Source: Pseudomonas sp. FEN (GTDB lineage: Bacteria; Pseudomonadota; Gammaproteobacteria; Pseudomonadales; Pseudomonadaceae). Taken from it: a DNA stretch of 64,000 nucleotides. The notes under the pieces are model-generated. The model saw only the letters and a program-made list of their open reading frames with translations, ran no database searches and was not told the DNA's origin. Location: assembly GCF_904067045.1 (NCBI RefSeq), contig NZ_CAJFDC010000001.1, positions 434,001 to 498,000 on the forward strand, given 5' to 3'. Made by a program: the position numbers and the translations under genes. Positions 8,521 through 19,234 of this stretch are shown piece by piece; position 1 is the stretch's first letter, and every line of letters begins with the position of its first letter.

Positions 8521-9801
8521 TCAGACACCAGCACCGCTCAGATCGACATGAAAGCGGCAACCGTTGGGTTGCATGGTGGTCAGGCTGACATGCCAACCCT
8601 GGTTTTCGCAGATGCGCTGGACCAGCGAGAGGCCAAGCCCAAGGCCTTCACCGCGTTTTTCGTTGCCCCGCACGAAAGGCTGGAACATGGCTTCGCGCTT
8701 TTCTTCGGGAATCCCCACGCCACTGTCCTCCACCACGAACCCGGCCGGCTCCAGAGTCAGGCGGATAAAGCCCTGATCGGTGTAGTGCAGGGCATTACGC
8801 AGCAGGTTGCCCATCACCGCATGCAGGAAGGTAGCGTTGTAGCCGGTGTCCAGGGGATTGCCAGGATCGACGATCAGCCTCAAGCCCTTCTCTTCAATCG
8901 GCGCACGCCACAGGTTGATCAGGTCATCCGCCACCCGGCTCAGGGAAACCTGTGGCGACATGCTGGCGTCCTCGCGCTGGGCCCGGGCCAACATCAGGAA
9001 GGTCTGCACCAGCTCACGCATCTCCTCGCTGGCCCGGGCAATGCGTTCGACCTGGTTGCGCCCGCGCGCATCGATGGCCGGATTCTCCAGCAGCAGTTCA
9101 CAGGAGGTCGCCAGCACCATCAACGGCGTGCGCAGTTCGTGGCTGACATCACTGGTGAACAGTCGCTCCCGGGTCAGGGCATCACGCAACCGACCGAGGG
9201 TGGCATCGAACGCCACCGCCAGTTCACCCACTTCATCGGCGGCGTAATCAGGCGCCAAGGGCGGCGCCAGCCCCAGCAGTTGATCGCGATGCCGTACCTG
9301 GCGAGCCAAGCGCACCACCGGGGCCATCACCCGCCGGGCCAGGACCCAGCCGAGGAACACCGCCAGGGCCAGGGCCAGGACGAAGCCCACCAGCACCACG
9401 GCAAACAGCACCCGCTCACGCTCTTCAAAATCACTCTGGTCCTGCAACAGCACATAACGCCGACCGTCGACCACCTCGACCATGGCGTGGTAGGACAGTT
9501 GGTCGCGAAACACTTCATGAAACCCGGCGTCCAGGTGACGCAGATCCCTGGGCAGCGCGAAATCGCCTCTGCCGCCACTGAAGTAAAACAGTTGGTCGGG
9601 CTCGGGCCGGTGACTCCAGTCGCTGACGCTGTCCATCAGCAACAGACGCTGGAGATCGCCACCCAGGCCCGCGGAAATCAGTTTTTCCTCGACCAGGTGC
9701 ACCGTCGCCACGATCCCCATGGCAAAGGCCCCCGCCACCAGGGCGCTCATCAGCGCGAAGGCGATGATGATCCGTTGGGCGAGACTCTGTTTAAACTCCA
9801 T
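8521..9801 (-). CDS. colS: Sensor histidine kinase ColS
   Basis: This is a 426-aa membrane kinase. TM1 lies at about residues 10-30, a periplasmic sensor domain of about 100 residues follows, TM2 is at about 132-155, then HAMP. The DHp helix carries the phospho-acceptor His (about H221, in SDVSHELRTP) and the ATPase domain has a DSGVGIPEEKR N/G box. The partner response regulator overlaps its start by 11 bases. ColRS in P. putida and P. fluorescens responds to metal excess (Zn, Fe) and supports membrane integrity, polymyxin tolerance and root colonisation. The assignment rests mainly on the distinctive ColR partner and the groEL neighbourhood. ATG 9801 was preferred to 9834. Confidence 0.88.
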   Translation of the reverse strand: MEFKQSLAQRIIIAFALMSALVAGAFAMGIVATVHLVEEKLISAGLGGDLQRLLLMDSVSDWSHRPEPDQLFYFSGGRGDFALPRDLRHLDAGFHEVFRDQLSYHAMVEVVDGRRYVLLQDQSDFEERERVLFAVVLVGFVLALALAVFLGWVLARRVMAPVVRLARQVRHRDQLLGLAPPLAPDYAADEVGELAVAFDATLGRLRDALTRERLFTSDVSHELRTPLMVLATSCELLLENPAIDARGRNQVERIARASEEMRELVQTFLMLARAQREDASMSPQVSLSRVADDLINLWRAPIEEKGLRLIVDPGNPLDTGYNATFLHAVMGNLLRNALHYTDQGFIRLTLEPAGFVVEDSGVGIPEEKREAMFQPFVRGNEKRGEGLGLGLSLVQRICENQGWHVSLTTMQPNGCRFHVDLSGAGV

Positions 9802-10474
9802 CGCGGCCTTCGGCCAGGCGATAGCCGACGCCATGGACGGTGTGCAGCAAAGGCTTTTCGAAAGGTTTGTCGATCACCTGGCGCAATTGGTGGACATGAC
9901 TGCGCAAGCTGTCGCTGTCCGGGCAATCGTCGCCCCACAGGGCTTCCTCGAGGATTTCACGGCGCAGCACATGGGGGCTTTTCTGCATCAGCACCGCCAG
10001 CAGTTTCAGGCCTACGGGGTTGAGCTTGAGCAGGCGCCCTTCGCGAGTCACTTCCAGGGTGTCGAGGTCGTAGCAGAGGTCACCGACCTGCAACTCCCGC
10101 CGTCCGCCGCCCTGGGCCCGACGTAGCACCGCCTCGATCCGCGCCGCCAGCTCCGACAGGGCGAATGGCTTGAGCAGGTAGTCGTCGGCACCGGACTTGA
10201 AGCCCTGCAGACGGTCATCCAGTTGGTCACGGGCGGTGAGCATGATCACCGGGGTGTCGCGTCGGGCATCTTCGCGCAAGCGTTTGCACAGGGTGAACCC
10301 GTCGATCCCGGGCAACATGATGTCCAGTACGATCAGGTCGTAGTGTTCGGTGGCGGCCAGGTGCAAGCCCGACAAGCCGTCCTGCGCACAGTCCACGGTA
10401 TAGCCTTTAAGTCCCAGGTAATCGGCCAGATTGGCGAGGATATCGCGGTTGTCTTCAACCAGTAGAATTCGCAT
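9791..10474 (-). CDS. colR: OmpR-family response regulator ColR
   Basis: The protein is 227 aa. The receiver domain starts MRILLVEDN, with the phospho-acceptor Asp in LIVLDIMLPG (about D51) and the conserved Lys in YLLKPFA (about K101). A winged-helix DNA-binding domain follows, with SDSLRSHVHQLR and the closing VHGVGYRLAEGRDGV. The sequence closely matches ColR proteins as I remember them. It is first in the colRS operon and overlaps colS by 11 bases, so the two are coupled. Confidence 0.92.
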   Translation of the reverse strand: MRILLVEDNRDILANLADYLGLKGYTVDCAQDGLSGLHLAATEHYDLIVLDIMLPGIDGFTLCKRLREDARRDTPVIMLTARDQLDDRLQGFKSGADDYLLKPFALSELAARIEAVLRRAQGGGRRELQVGDLCYDLDTLEVTREGRLLKLNPVGLKLLAVLMQKSPHVLRREILEEALWGDDCPDSDSLRSHVHQLRQVIDKPFEKPLLHTVHGVGYRLAEGRDGV

Positions 10475-10587
10475 GGGTACTCTCTCCGAACGCGGTAACG
10501 GCCGTGTCTTGGCCCGCGCAGCTTAAGGGCAAGCCCGTGGCAGCTACAAGCTGCAAGATAAAAGCCGCCGCGACGCGGTTGGCTTGC

Positions 10588-10620
10588 AAAAAAAAGAAAC
10601 CCCGCACGAGGCGGGGTTTC
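10588..10620 (-). terminator. groEL terminator
   Basis: The stem GAAACCCCGC/GCGGGGTTTC with a five-base loop is followed on the minus strand by T8. It lies 22 bases beyond the groEL stop. Confidence 0.9.
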
Positions 10621-10641
10621 TTTGTAGCAGGTGGAGCAGGC

Positions 10642-12631
<1,990 letters not shown>

Positions 12632-12774
12632 TGTCGATCTCTCCTAATTATGGTTTTCAAGGGTCGATATCGATACCGACCGGTTTAGCAAATCCGGCGT
12701 TGCCGGTTGCGGCTCGCCAAGCGAACCGCGAAAGACTGTCTGGCGACGTTCGCCAAAACCTTGCGGTGACCGTT

Positions 12775-12802
12775 ACATAAGGTCACCAAAGGCGATTTCA
12801 AG
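12775..12802 (-). promoter_or_regulatory. Sigma-32 heat-shock promoter of groESL
   Basis: On the minus strand a perfect -35 CTTGAAA (12796-12802) is followed after exactly 13 bases by CCTTATGT (12775-12782), matching five of seven fixed positions of the CCCCATNT consensus. It lies about 145-170 bases upstream of groES, leaving a leader of roughly 135 bases. Confidence 0.8.
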
Positions 12803-12835
12803 GGCGCAGTGACGTTTTTTTTACCTGGACGAGCC

Positions 12836-12867
12836 GAAAACAAACACGGCACCCGAAGGTGCCGTGT
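12836..12867 (-). terminator. fxsA terminator
   Basis: The perfect stem CACGGCACC/GGTGCCGTG with a CGAA tetraloop is followed on the minus strand by a T-rich run. It separates fxsA from the groES promoter. Confidence 0.8.
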
Positions 12868-12881
12868 CGCTGTAGTGACGA

Positions 12882-13358
12882 TCAGGAGTCGCGATGTTCG
12901 AACTCGCCTTCGATCACCTGGGGTTGCCGACTATTGGCCGGTGGCGATCCCACTGGACCACGAGCCAGCGGGTCATCGGCAAAGGCGCGTTGGCGCAGCG
13001 CCTGCTCTTCGGCCCGCCGACGCATCCGGTCGGCCAGCAGGCGACGGGTGATCGGCAACAACAGGACCAGGCCGACAACGTCGCTGATAAACCCCGGCAG
13101 CAGCAGCAGGCCACCGCCCAGGGCCAGCATCAGGCCCTCGAGCATGGTCTGGGCCGGCAGTTCGCCGCGATTCAGGCTTTCCCGCGCCCGCAACGCCGTG
13201 GCGATCCCCGCGACCCGCAGGACCAGCACACCCAGCATCGAACCGAGAATGATCAGCGCCAGGGCCGGGAAAAACCCGATCGCGGTACTGACCTGGAAAA
13301 ACACATACAGCTCTAGCACTGGAAACAGCAGAAAGAGCAATAGAAAAGCGCGCATCAA
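12882..13358 (-). CDS. fxsA: FxsA-family inner-membrane protein
   Basis: The protein is 158 aa. Hydrophobic segments at about residues 3-22, 26-46 and 70-100 and the motif GSMLGVLVLRVAG match the FxsA/UPF0716 family. Overproduction of E. coli FxsA relieves phage T7 exclusion by the F plasmid; its normal role is unclear. The tail after about residue 110 is charged and cytoplasmic. The position beside groES is as in P. aeruginosa (PA4387). Confidence 0.85.
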   Translation of the reverse strand: MMRAFLLLFLLFPVLELYVFFQVSTAIGFFPALALIILGSMLGVLVLRVAGIATALRARESLNRGELPAQTMLEGLMLALGGGLLLLPGFISDVVGLVLLLPITRRLLADRMRRRAEEQALRQRAFADDPLARGPVGSPPANSRQPQVIEGEFEHRDS

Positions 13359-13420
13359 ATGGTTCCTCTACGGAAGAATGCCTTCCACTTCACCTTAAAT
13401 GACGTCGACAGTTCGTGAAT

Positions 13421-14167
13421 TCAAGCTGGGGAGGCGTGCTTTTTTGGCCATTCCTGCGCGTGGGCCAGGTAAACCAAGGCCTCGCGAACTTGTGTCGGCG
13501 TATTACAAGGACCTTCGAAGGGCAACCAGTACAGCGCCTGGCCGATGCGCAAGTGCATGCCTTCGCTGTCGAGGCCCGCCATTTGCGCCGGTACCGAATC
13601 CGGCAACCCGGTCAGTGCGACATAATGGGCGATGGCCTTGGCGTGGTCGCTGTTCATGTGTTCGACCATGCCGGTCTCGGCCTTGCCGGCGAAGGGATTG
13701 GCCAGGGTGATCTGATCCAGCCAGTGGATTGCGCCGAAACCGCCAATGTAGCGGTGGCGCACCGGGTTGAGCACCCAGAAATCGAAATCGTGGACCTGAT
13801 GGTAGTTCCGCGAGTCGGGGAAGTAGCGATAGTAGCGCTCGGCAGCGGCGTCGATCGCCTCGGGGTCGCCGAGTTTTTCGGCTTCGGCCAGGTAGGTCAG
13901 CCGACCGACGGCCTGCACGTCATCGGCTTCGCGCTCACCCACCAGCAAGGAACACTTGGGATCCTTTTGCAAATTATGGGTGTGCTGGGCGATCCGGCTG
14001 ATCAGGATCAGCGCCCGCCCCCGCTCGTCAAGGCAATAAGGCACCACCGAGCCAAACGGAAAACCGGGCATGGCCCTGGAGTGTGTGGAGAGCACCCCAC
14101 GGTACTCCTTGAGCAGCAGCTCGCGGGCATTCTTGGCAACTTCAGCGCTCACCTGTTGACTCCTCAT
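13421..14167 (-). CDS. HugZ-like FMN/heme-binding split-barrel protein
   Basis: The protein is 248 aa. The N-terminal two thirds is a pyridoxamine-phosphate-oxidase-like split barrel (STHSRAMPGFPFGSVVPY, then ALILISRIAQHTHNLQ); the C-terminal part (EHMNSDHAKAIAHY onward) is the DUF2470 domain common in HugZ-type proteins. HugZ enzymes open heme in Helicobacter and Campylobacter, but many relatives only bind flavin, so the substrate is uncertain. It is the homologue by position of PA4388. No heme-uptake genes are nearby. Confidence 0.75.
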   Translation of the reverse strand: MRSQQVSAEVAKNARELLLKEYRGVLSTHSRAMPGFPFGSVVPYCLDERGRALILISRIAQHTHNLQKDPKCSLLVGEREADDVQAVGRLTYLAEAEKLGDPEAIDAAAERYYRYFPDSRNYHQVHDFDFWVLNPVRHRYIGGFGAIHWLDQITLANPFAGKAETGMVEHMNSDHAKAIAHYVALTGLPDSVPAQMAGLDSEGMHLRIGQALYWLPFEGPCNTPTQVREALVYLAHAQEWPKKHASPA

Positions 14168-14337
14168 GCAGAAACCGTCGGCAAGCCATGAGGCTTGCGA
14201 ATGAAAATCGATGAAAAAAAATAAACCTTATCCGCGGTGGATGCCAGGGTCAGGGACGCTTCATGATGACCAGGCCACGCCGAAGCTCGCCCCGCAGCCA
14301 GGCACATAGAGGTTCTGGATGACAGGATGGTCCCCCG

Positions 14338-14691
14338 ATGACTGAACACCGCGCCGCCACCGAAAGCCCCGCGCAGATGCGCCGCACGGCCCTCTACCTG
14401 ACCCTGGCGCAAGTTCCCGAGGGCCGGGTCGTGACCTACGGTCAGCTCGCCGAACTGGCCGGCCTGGGACGCGCGGCGCGCTGGGTCGGACGAACCCTGA
14501 GCCAATTACCCGCCGACACGAGCCTGCCCTGGCACCGGGTACTGGCTGCCGGTGGTCGGATCAGCCTGCCGGCGGGCAGCCCGTCCGGCGACGAACAACG
14601 CGCCCGGCTGCGGACTGAAGGCCTGAGCATCCTTAACAATCGCGTCGATATGACGCGCCATGGCTGGCGCCCGATGGAGCACAGCGGTTAG
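14338..14691 (+). CDS. Alkyltransferase-like (ATL) DNA-lesion-binding protein, Cys replaced by Trp
   Basis: The protein is 117 aa and matches the DNA-binding domain of O6-alkylguanine-DNA alkyltransferases: VPEGRVVTYGQLAELAG, then a helix-turn-helix (GRAARWVGRTL). The active-site PCHRV is PWHRV here, which is the hallmark of ATL proteins. Such proteins flip out and bind O6-alkylguanine but cannot transfer the alkyl group; in E. coli (YbaZ/Atl1) and fission yeast they hand lesions to nucleotide excision repair. It is not an inactivated ogt gene, since Trp at this position is the family norm. Confidence 0.88.
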   Translation: MTEHRAATESPAQMRRTALYLTLAQVPEGRVVTYGQLAELAGLGRAARWVGRTLSQLPADTSLPWHRVLAAGGRISLPAGSPSGDEQRARLRTEGLSILNNRVDMTRHGWRPMEHSG

Positions 14692-14734
14692 AGTGCGCGC
14701 TTTGTTTCCGTCAACCTGAGGCAGATTCCAGCCC

Positions 14735-16279
14735 ATGCCCCGTAAAACCTGGCGCGCCGCGCTCGCTGCTTATGCCAGCCCTTCGACACTCGTGCTCTTG
14801 CTGCTCGGTTTCGCCGCCGGTCTGCCTTATATGTTGGTGTTTTCCACGCTTTCCGTCTGGCTGCGTGAAGCCGGCGTGGCCCGTGAAACCATCGGTTATG
14901 CGAGCCTGATCGGGCTGGCCTACGCCTTCAAGTGGGTCTGGTCGCCCCTGCTCGACCAATGGCGCCTGCCGCTGCTCGGCAAGCTCGGACGGCGCCGTTC
15001 CTGGCTGGTACTGGCGCAGATCCTGATCGTCCTCGGATTGATCGGCATGGGTTTCTGCGATCCACAGAAACACCTGTCCTGGTTGATCGCCATCGCCGTC
15101 ATCGTGGCCTTCGCCTCCGCGACCCAGGACATCGCGGTGGATGCCTATCGCCTGGAGATCGCCAACGACAGCCAGCAGGCCGCCCTGGCCGCCAGCTATA
15201 TGTCGGGCTATCGGGTTGCCGCGCTGCTGGCTACCGCCGGGGCGCTGTTTATCGCCGAAGGCTTCGGCTCCACCGGTTTCAGCTACAAGCATTCAGCCTG
15301 GACCGGCACCTACGTGCTGTTCGGCCTGCTGATGGTGCCAGCACTGCTCACCACCTTCTTCATGCGCGAACCGCCAGTGCCGCTGCGCACCCAGCTCTCC
15401 GCCGGACGCTACAGCTTCGTGCACCAGTTGTCCTCGGTCTTCGTGCTGATCGTGCTGCTGGTCTCGGTACCGGCGATGTTCACCCAGCTCTACAACACCG
15501 ATTTCGCCAGCGTGCTGTTCCAGGGCCGGAGCATGCTCGACCTGCTGCTGGAAGATCGCGCCTTCCTGCGTGCCATCCTCTACACCCTGCTCACCACCCT
15601 GTGCCTGTCGAGCATGGGCCGCCGTGGCCTGGCACCGGTGCTGACGCCGGTCAACGACTTCATCCTCCGCTACCGCTGGCAGGCCCTGCTGCTGCTGGGG
15701 CTGATCGCCACCTACCGGATGTCGGACACGGTCATGGGGGTAATGGCCAATGTCTTCTATATCGACCAGGGCTTTACCAAAGACCAGATCGCCGGGGTCA
15801 GCAAGATCTTCGGCCTGATCATGACCTTGCTCGGGGCCGGCATGGGCGGCCTGTTGATCGTGCGCTTCGGCATCCTGCCGATCCTGTTCATCGGCGGCGC
15901 GGCCTCGGCGGCCACCAACCTGCTGTTCATGTTGCTGGCCGACATGGGCCCGAACCTGAAGATGCTGATCGTCACCATCTCCCTGGACAACTTCAGCTCG
16001 GGCCTGGCGACCTCGGCGTTCGTGGCCTATCTGTCGAGCCTGACCAACCTGAAATTCTCCGCCACCCAGTACGCCCTGCTCAGCTCGATCATGCTCCTGC
16101 TACCGCGCTTGACCGGTGGTTATTCCGGGGTGATGGTGGAAAAATTCGGCTACCACAAGTTCTTCATCATAACCGCAGTAATGGGCATACCGACCCTGAT
16201 CCTGATTGCCCTGCACTGGTATCAATCCAGTCGTGGCGAAGGCGCGGAGTCCGCCGCCGTCGGCGAAGAAACCCCGTAA
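14735..16279 (+). CDS. ampG: AmpG-family muropeptide permease
   Basis: This is a 514-aa major facilitator protein with about 12-14 membrane segments. AmpG imports anhydro-muropeptides released during cell-wall turnover, feeding recycling and, in Pseudomonas, AmpR-dependent ampC induction. Family-typical stretches are GFAAGLPYMLVFSTLSVWLREAG near the start, FKWVWSPLLDQW, and ASATQDIAVDAYRLE. It sits near groESL/fxsA as in PAO1 (PA4393). It is probably monocistronic; proS follows after 117 bases. Confidence 0.88.
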   Translation: MPRKTWRAALAAYASPSTLVLLLLGFAAGLPYMLVFSTLSVWLREAGVARETIGYASLIGLAYAFKWVWSPLLDQWRLPLLGKLGRRRSWLVLAQILIVLGLIGMGFCDPQKHLSWLIAIAVIVAFASATQDIAVDAYRLEIANDSQQAALAASYMSGYRVAALLATAGALFIAEGFGSTGFSYKHSAWTGTYVLFGLLMVPALLTTFFMREPPVPLRTQLSAGRYSFVHQLSSVFVLIVLLVSVPAMFTQLYNTDFASVLFQGRSMLDLLLEDRAFLRAILYTLLTTLCLSSMGRRGLAPVLTPVNDFILRYRWQALLLLGLIATYRMSDTVMGVMANVFYIDQGFTKDQIAGVSKIFGLIMTLLGAGMGGLLIVRFGILPILFIGGAASAATNLLFMLLADMGPNLKMLIVTISLDNFSSGLATSAFVAYLSSLTNLKFSATQYALLSSIMLLLPRLTGGYSGVMVEKFGYHKFFIITAVMGIPTLILIALHWYQSSRGEGAESAAVGEETP

Positions 16280-16396
16280 ACACTGGACGTCGCCGCCGCT
16301 CCCCCGGGCGGCGCGGCGACACGCCTGTACGTCGCCGAATCACACCCGTACAATGCCCAGTCATTTTCAGTCATCAGCAAGCGACAACGGCCAACC

Positions 16397-18112
16397 ATGC
16401 GCACCAGTCAATATTTGCTCGCCACACAGAAAGAAACGCCTTCCGATGCGGTCGTGATCAGCCATCAGCTGATGCTGCGCGCCGGGATGATCCGTAAACT
16501 CGCTTCCGGCCTGTACACCTGGCTGCCCATGGGCCTGCGCGTGATGCGCAAGGTCGAAGCCATCGTGCGCGAGGAAATGAACGCGGCCGGCGCCCTGGAA
16601 GTGCTGATGCCCGGTATCCAGCCGGCAGAACTGTGGCAGGAATCCGGTCGCTGGGAAGAGTACGGCCCCGAGTTGCTGCGCCTGAAGGATCGCCACGATC
16701 GCGAGTTCTGTGCCGGCCCCACCCACGAAGAAGTGATCACCGATCTGTGCCGCAACGAGCTGAGCAGCTACAAGCAGTTGCCCATCAACCTGTACCAGAT
16801 CCAGACCAAGTTCCGTGACGAAATCCGTCCACGCTTCGGCCTGATGCGCGGTCGCGAGTTCATCATGAAGGACGCCTACTCCTTCCACGTCGACCAGGCC
16901 TCGCTGCAGATCACCTACGAGCGCATGCACCAGGCGTACTGCAATATCTTTACCCGCCTGGGCCTGAAGTTCCGCCCGGTGGAAGCGGACAACGGCTCCA
17001 TCGGTGGCGCCGGCTCCCACGAGTTCCACGTGCTGGCCGAGTCCGGTGAAGACGATATCGTCTTCAGCAACGGCTCCGACTACGCCGCGAACATCGAGAA
17101 GGCCGAAGCCGTGCCTCGCGAAACCTCGCGCCCCGCGCCGAGCCAAGCGCTGCGCCTGGTCGATACCCCGGATGCGAAAACCATCGCGCAGTTGGTCGAA
17201 GGCTACAACCTGCCGATCGAAAAGACTGTCAAGACCCTGATCGTCCATGCCGAGGAAGCCGGCAAGCTGATTGCCCTGATCATCCGTGGCGATCACGAAC
17301 TGAACGAAATCAAGGCCGCCAACCAGCCTGGCGTTGCCAGCCCGCTGGTGATGGCTTCCGACGCCGAACTGCGTGACGCCATCGGCGCCGGCGCCGGCTC
17401 CCTCGGCCCACTGAACCTGCCGCTGCCGATCATCATCGACCGTTCGGTCGAGTTGATGAGCGACTTCGGTATCGGCGCCAACATCGACGACAAGCACTAC
17501 TTCGGCGTCAACTGGGAACGTGACCTGCCGGTACCGACCGTGGCCGACCTGCGCAACGTCGTGGCCGGCGATCCGAGCCCGGACGGCAAGGGCACCCTGG
17601 AGATCAAGCGCGGCATCGAAGTCGGGCATATCTTCCAGCTGGGCACCAAGTACAGCGAAGCGATGAAGTGCCAGGTACTGGGCGAAAACGGCAAGCCGGT
17701 CACCCTGACCATGGGCTGCTACGGTATCGGCGTGTCCCGCGTGGTCGCCGCCGCCATCGAACAGAACTATGACGACAACGGGATCATCTGGAGCGACTCC
17801 CTGGCGCCGTTCCAGATCGCCCTGGTACCGCTGCGCTACGAAACCGAACAGGTTCGCGAAGCCACCGACAAGCTCTACGCCGAACTGACGGCGGCCGGCT
17901 TCGAAGTGCTGCTGGACGACCGCGACAAGAAAATCAGCCCGGGCATCAAGTTCGCGGACATGGAACTGATTGGTATTCCCCATCGGATCGTGGTCAGCGA
18001 CCGCGGCCTGGCTGAAGGCAACCTGGAATACAAGAGCCGCACCGAGGCCGAGGCGCAAGCCCTGCCCGTCGCCGACGTGCTGTCGTTCCTTCAGGCCCGT
18101 ATTCGTCGCTGA
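16397..18112 (+). CDS. proS: Prolyl-tRNA synthetase
   Basis: This 571-aa class II synthetase charges tRNA-Pro. Motif 1 and motif 2 regions are visible near the N-terminus ([17 protein letters not shown]; then [11 protein letters not shown] and [19 protein letters not shown]), with the YbaK-like editing insertion in the middle (residues about 230-380) and the anticodon-binding domain at the end. This is the bacterial ProS type with an editing domain. A lipoprotein gene follows 17 bases downstream, probably co-transcribed. Confidence 0.97.
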   Translation: MRTSQYLLATQKETPSDAVVISHQLMLRAGMIRKLASGLYTWLPMGLRVMRKVEAIVREEMNAAGALEVLMPGIQPAELWQESGRWEEYGPELLRLKDRHDREFCAGPTHEEVITDLCRNELSSYKQLPINLYQIQTKFRDEIRPRFGLMRGREFIMKDAYSFHVDQASLQITYERMHQAYCNIFTRLGLKFRPVEADNGSIGGAGSHEFHVLAESGEDDIVFSNGSDYAANIEKAEAVPRETSRPAPSQALRLVDTPDAKTIAQLVEGYNLPIEKTVKTLIVHAEEAGKLIALIIRGDHELNEIKAANQPGVASPLVMASDAELRDAIGAGAGSLGPLNLPLPIIIDRSVELMSDFGIGANIDDKHYFGVNWERDLPVPTVADLRNVVAGDPSPDGKGTLEIKRGIEVGHIFQLGTKYSEAMKCQVLGENGKPVTLTMGCYGIGVSRVVAAAIEQNYDDNGIIWSDSLAPFQIALVPLRYETEQVREATDKLYAELTAAGFEVLLDDRDKKISPGIKFADMELIGIPHRIVVSDRGLAEGNLEYKSRTEAEAQALPVADVLSFLQARIRR

Positions 18113-18129
18113 GTCCAGATAGAGAACCC

Positions 18130-19083
18130 ATGTTCAATCGAAGCACCTTAGCCCTTGGGGGCGCCGCCTTGTGCGGCGCCCTGCTGGTCAGCGGCTGCGC
18201 CAATCAGATGGCACAACGCAGCGAGCATGAAGAGCGCGTGGAGCGCAAACTGCTCGAGCACAGCCTGCAGATTGATGTCGGCGAGCCCAAGGTCCTTGAG
18301 CTGCCGCAACGTCGCGTGCGGATCCACGAGCAGAAAACCTTCGAAGTCACCGAGTTCGAAGTCACCCGACGCTATGACCGCTACACGCCTTATCAAGGCT
18401 GGCGCAAGGTCTATGAAATCCCCCTGGGCGCCGTGGCACTGATTGCCGGTGTCGGCGCCAACGTGGCGAATGTCTTTGCCCTCGGCCACCTGCCGGACAG
18501 CATGACCCATGGCTGGCTCAAGGACGGGCTCGACGGCGTCAACCCGTTCATGAACGTCGAGTCCGGTGGTCGTGCCCAGCAGAACCTGACCGGGGTCGAG
18601 GAAGTCCAGCGCGACAAGCGCATGGAATACTCAAGCCTGCCGTGGTCTGAACGACCGGTGCAAGTGCTCGCCGGCAAACAGAGCGCTGAATTGACCACCG
18701 ACCGCCATGGTGTGCTGCACCTCAACCTGCTGGACAGCCCCTTCGCCGAGCAGGACCTGTATCGCATCGGCAACCTGCAGATCCGCGTGGAGGATGCCCG
18801 GGGGGAAATCCACTCCGATTCCAGCCTGTCCATCAGTAGTGCGCTGCGCGGCAAGCTGCTGGAGGCCCATGACCTGATCTACAACGACCTGGAGGGTGAC
18901 GACGTCAACCAATGGGTACATCGGGTCAAGCGCTTGTCACAACTGGGACTGGAGGACGAAGCCAGTGAACTGGAACAGAGCCTGATCGAACTGACTCGCA
19001 ACGATCCCGAGTTGCAGCGTGAGTTTCTCAAGACCCTGACCAGGAAGGCCGGACGACTGGTAGCGGACCCAGGGGCCAACTGA
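18130..19083 (+). CDS. Predicted lipoprotein, 317 aa
   Basis: The N-terminus is a lipoprotein signal with the lipobox LVSGC (Cys22). A charged coiled region follows (residues about 28-70), then a hydrophobic stretch (IPLGAVALIAGVGANVANVFALG, about 97-120) that may be a membrane hairpin, and a helical C-terminus. I do not recognise a named family, and the function is unknown. It lies 17 bases behind proS, so it is probably expressed with it, and it ends just before a REP palindrome. Confidence 0.75.
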   Translation: MFNRSTLALGGAALCGALLVSGCANQMAQRSEHEERVERKLLEHSLQIDVGEPKVLELPQRRVRIHEQKTFEVTEFEVTRRYDRYTPYQGWRKVYEIPLGAVALIAGVGANVANVFALGHLPDSMTHGWLKDGLDGVNPFMNVESGGRAQQNLTGVEEVQRDKRMEYSSLPWSERPVQVLAGKQSAELTTDRHGVLHLNLLDSPFAEQDLYRIGNLQIRVEDARGEIHSDSSLSISSALRGKLLEAHDLIYNDLEGDDVNQWVHRVKRLSQLGLEDEASELEQSLIELTRNDPELQREFLKTLTRKAGRLVADPGAN

Positions 19084-19116
19084 GATCCCGACCCCCACTT
19101 TTCTGACGAGACGCAA

Positions 19117-19198
19117 AACCTGCAGGAGCAGAGCTTGCTCGCGAAGGCGTCCTTGAGGACGCTAAAAGCTTCGCGAGCAAGCTCTGCTCCTGCAGGTT
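19117..19198. repeat. REP doublet (REPIN) palindrome
   Basis: Two inverted copies of AACCTGCAGGAGCAGAGC (continuing TTGCTCGCGAAG) face each other around a loop of about 15 bases. This is the REPIN form of the dispersed Pseudomonas REP family. It sits in the convergent gap between the lipoprotein gene and dinB. Confidence 0.85.
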
Positions 19199-19234
19199 AG
19201 CGTTGCCCTCAATGTACACGCCCCAGACAACACC

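Noticed and set aside
16367..18058. 563-residue minus-strand ORF opposite proS
   Set aside because: Antisense shadow of proS; no family features.
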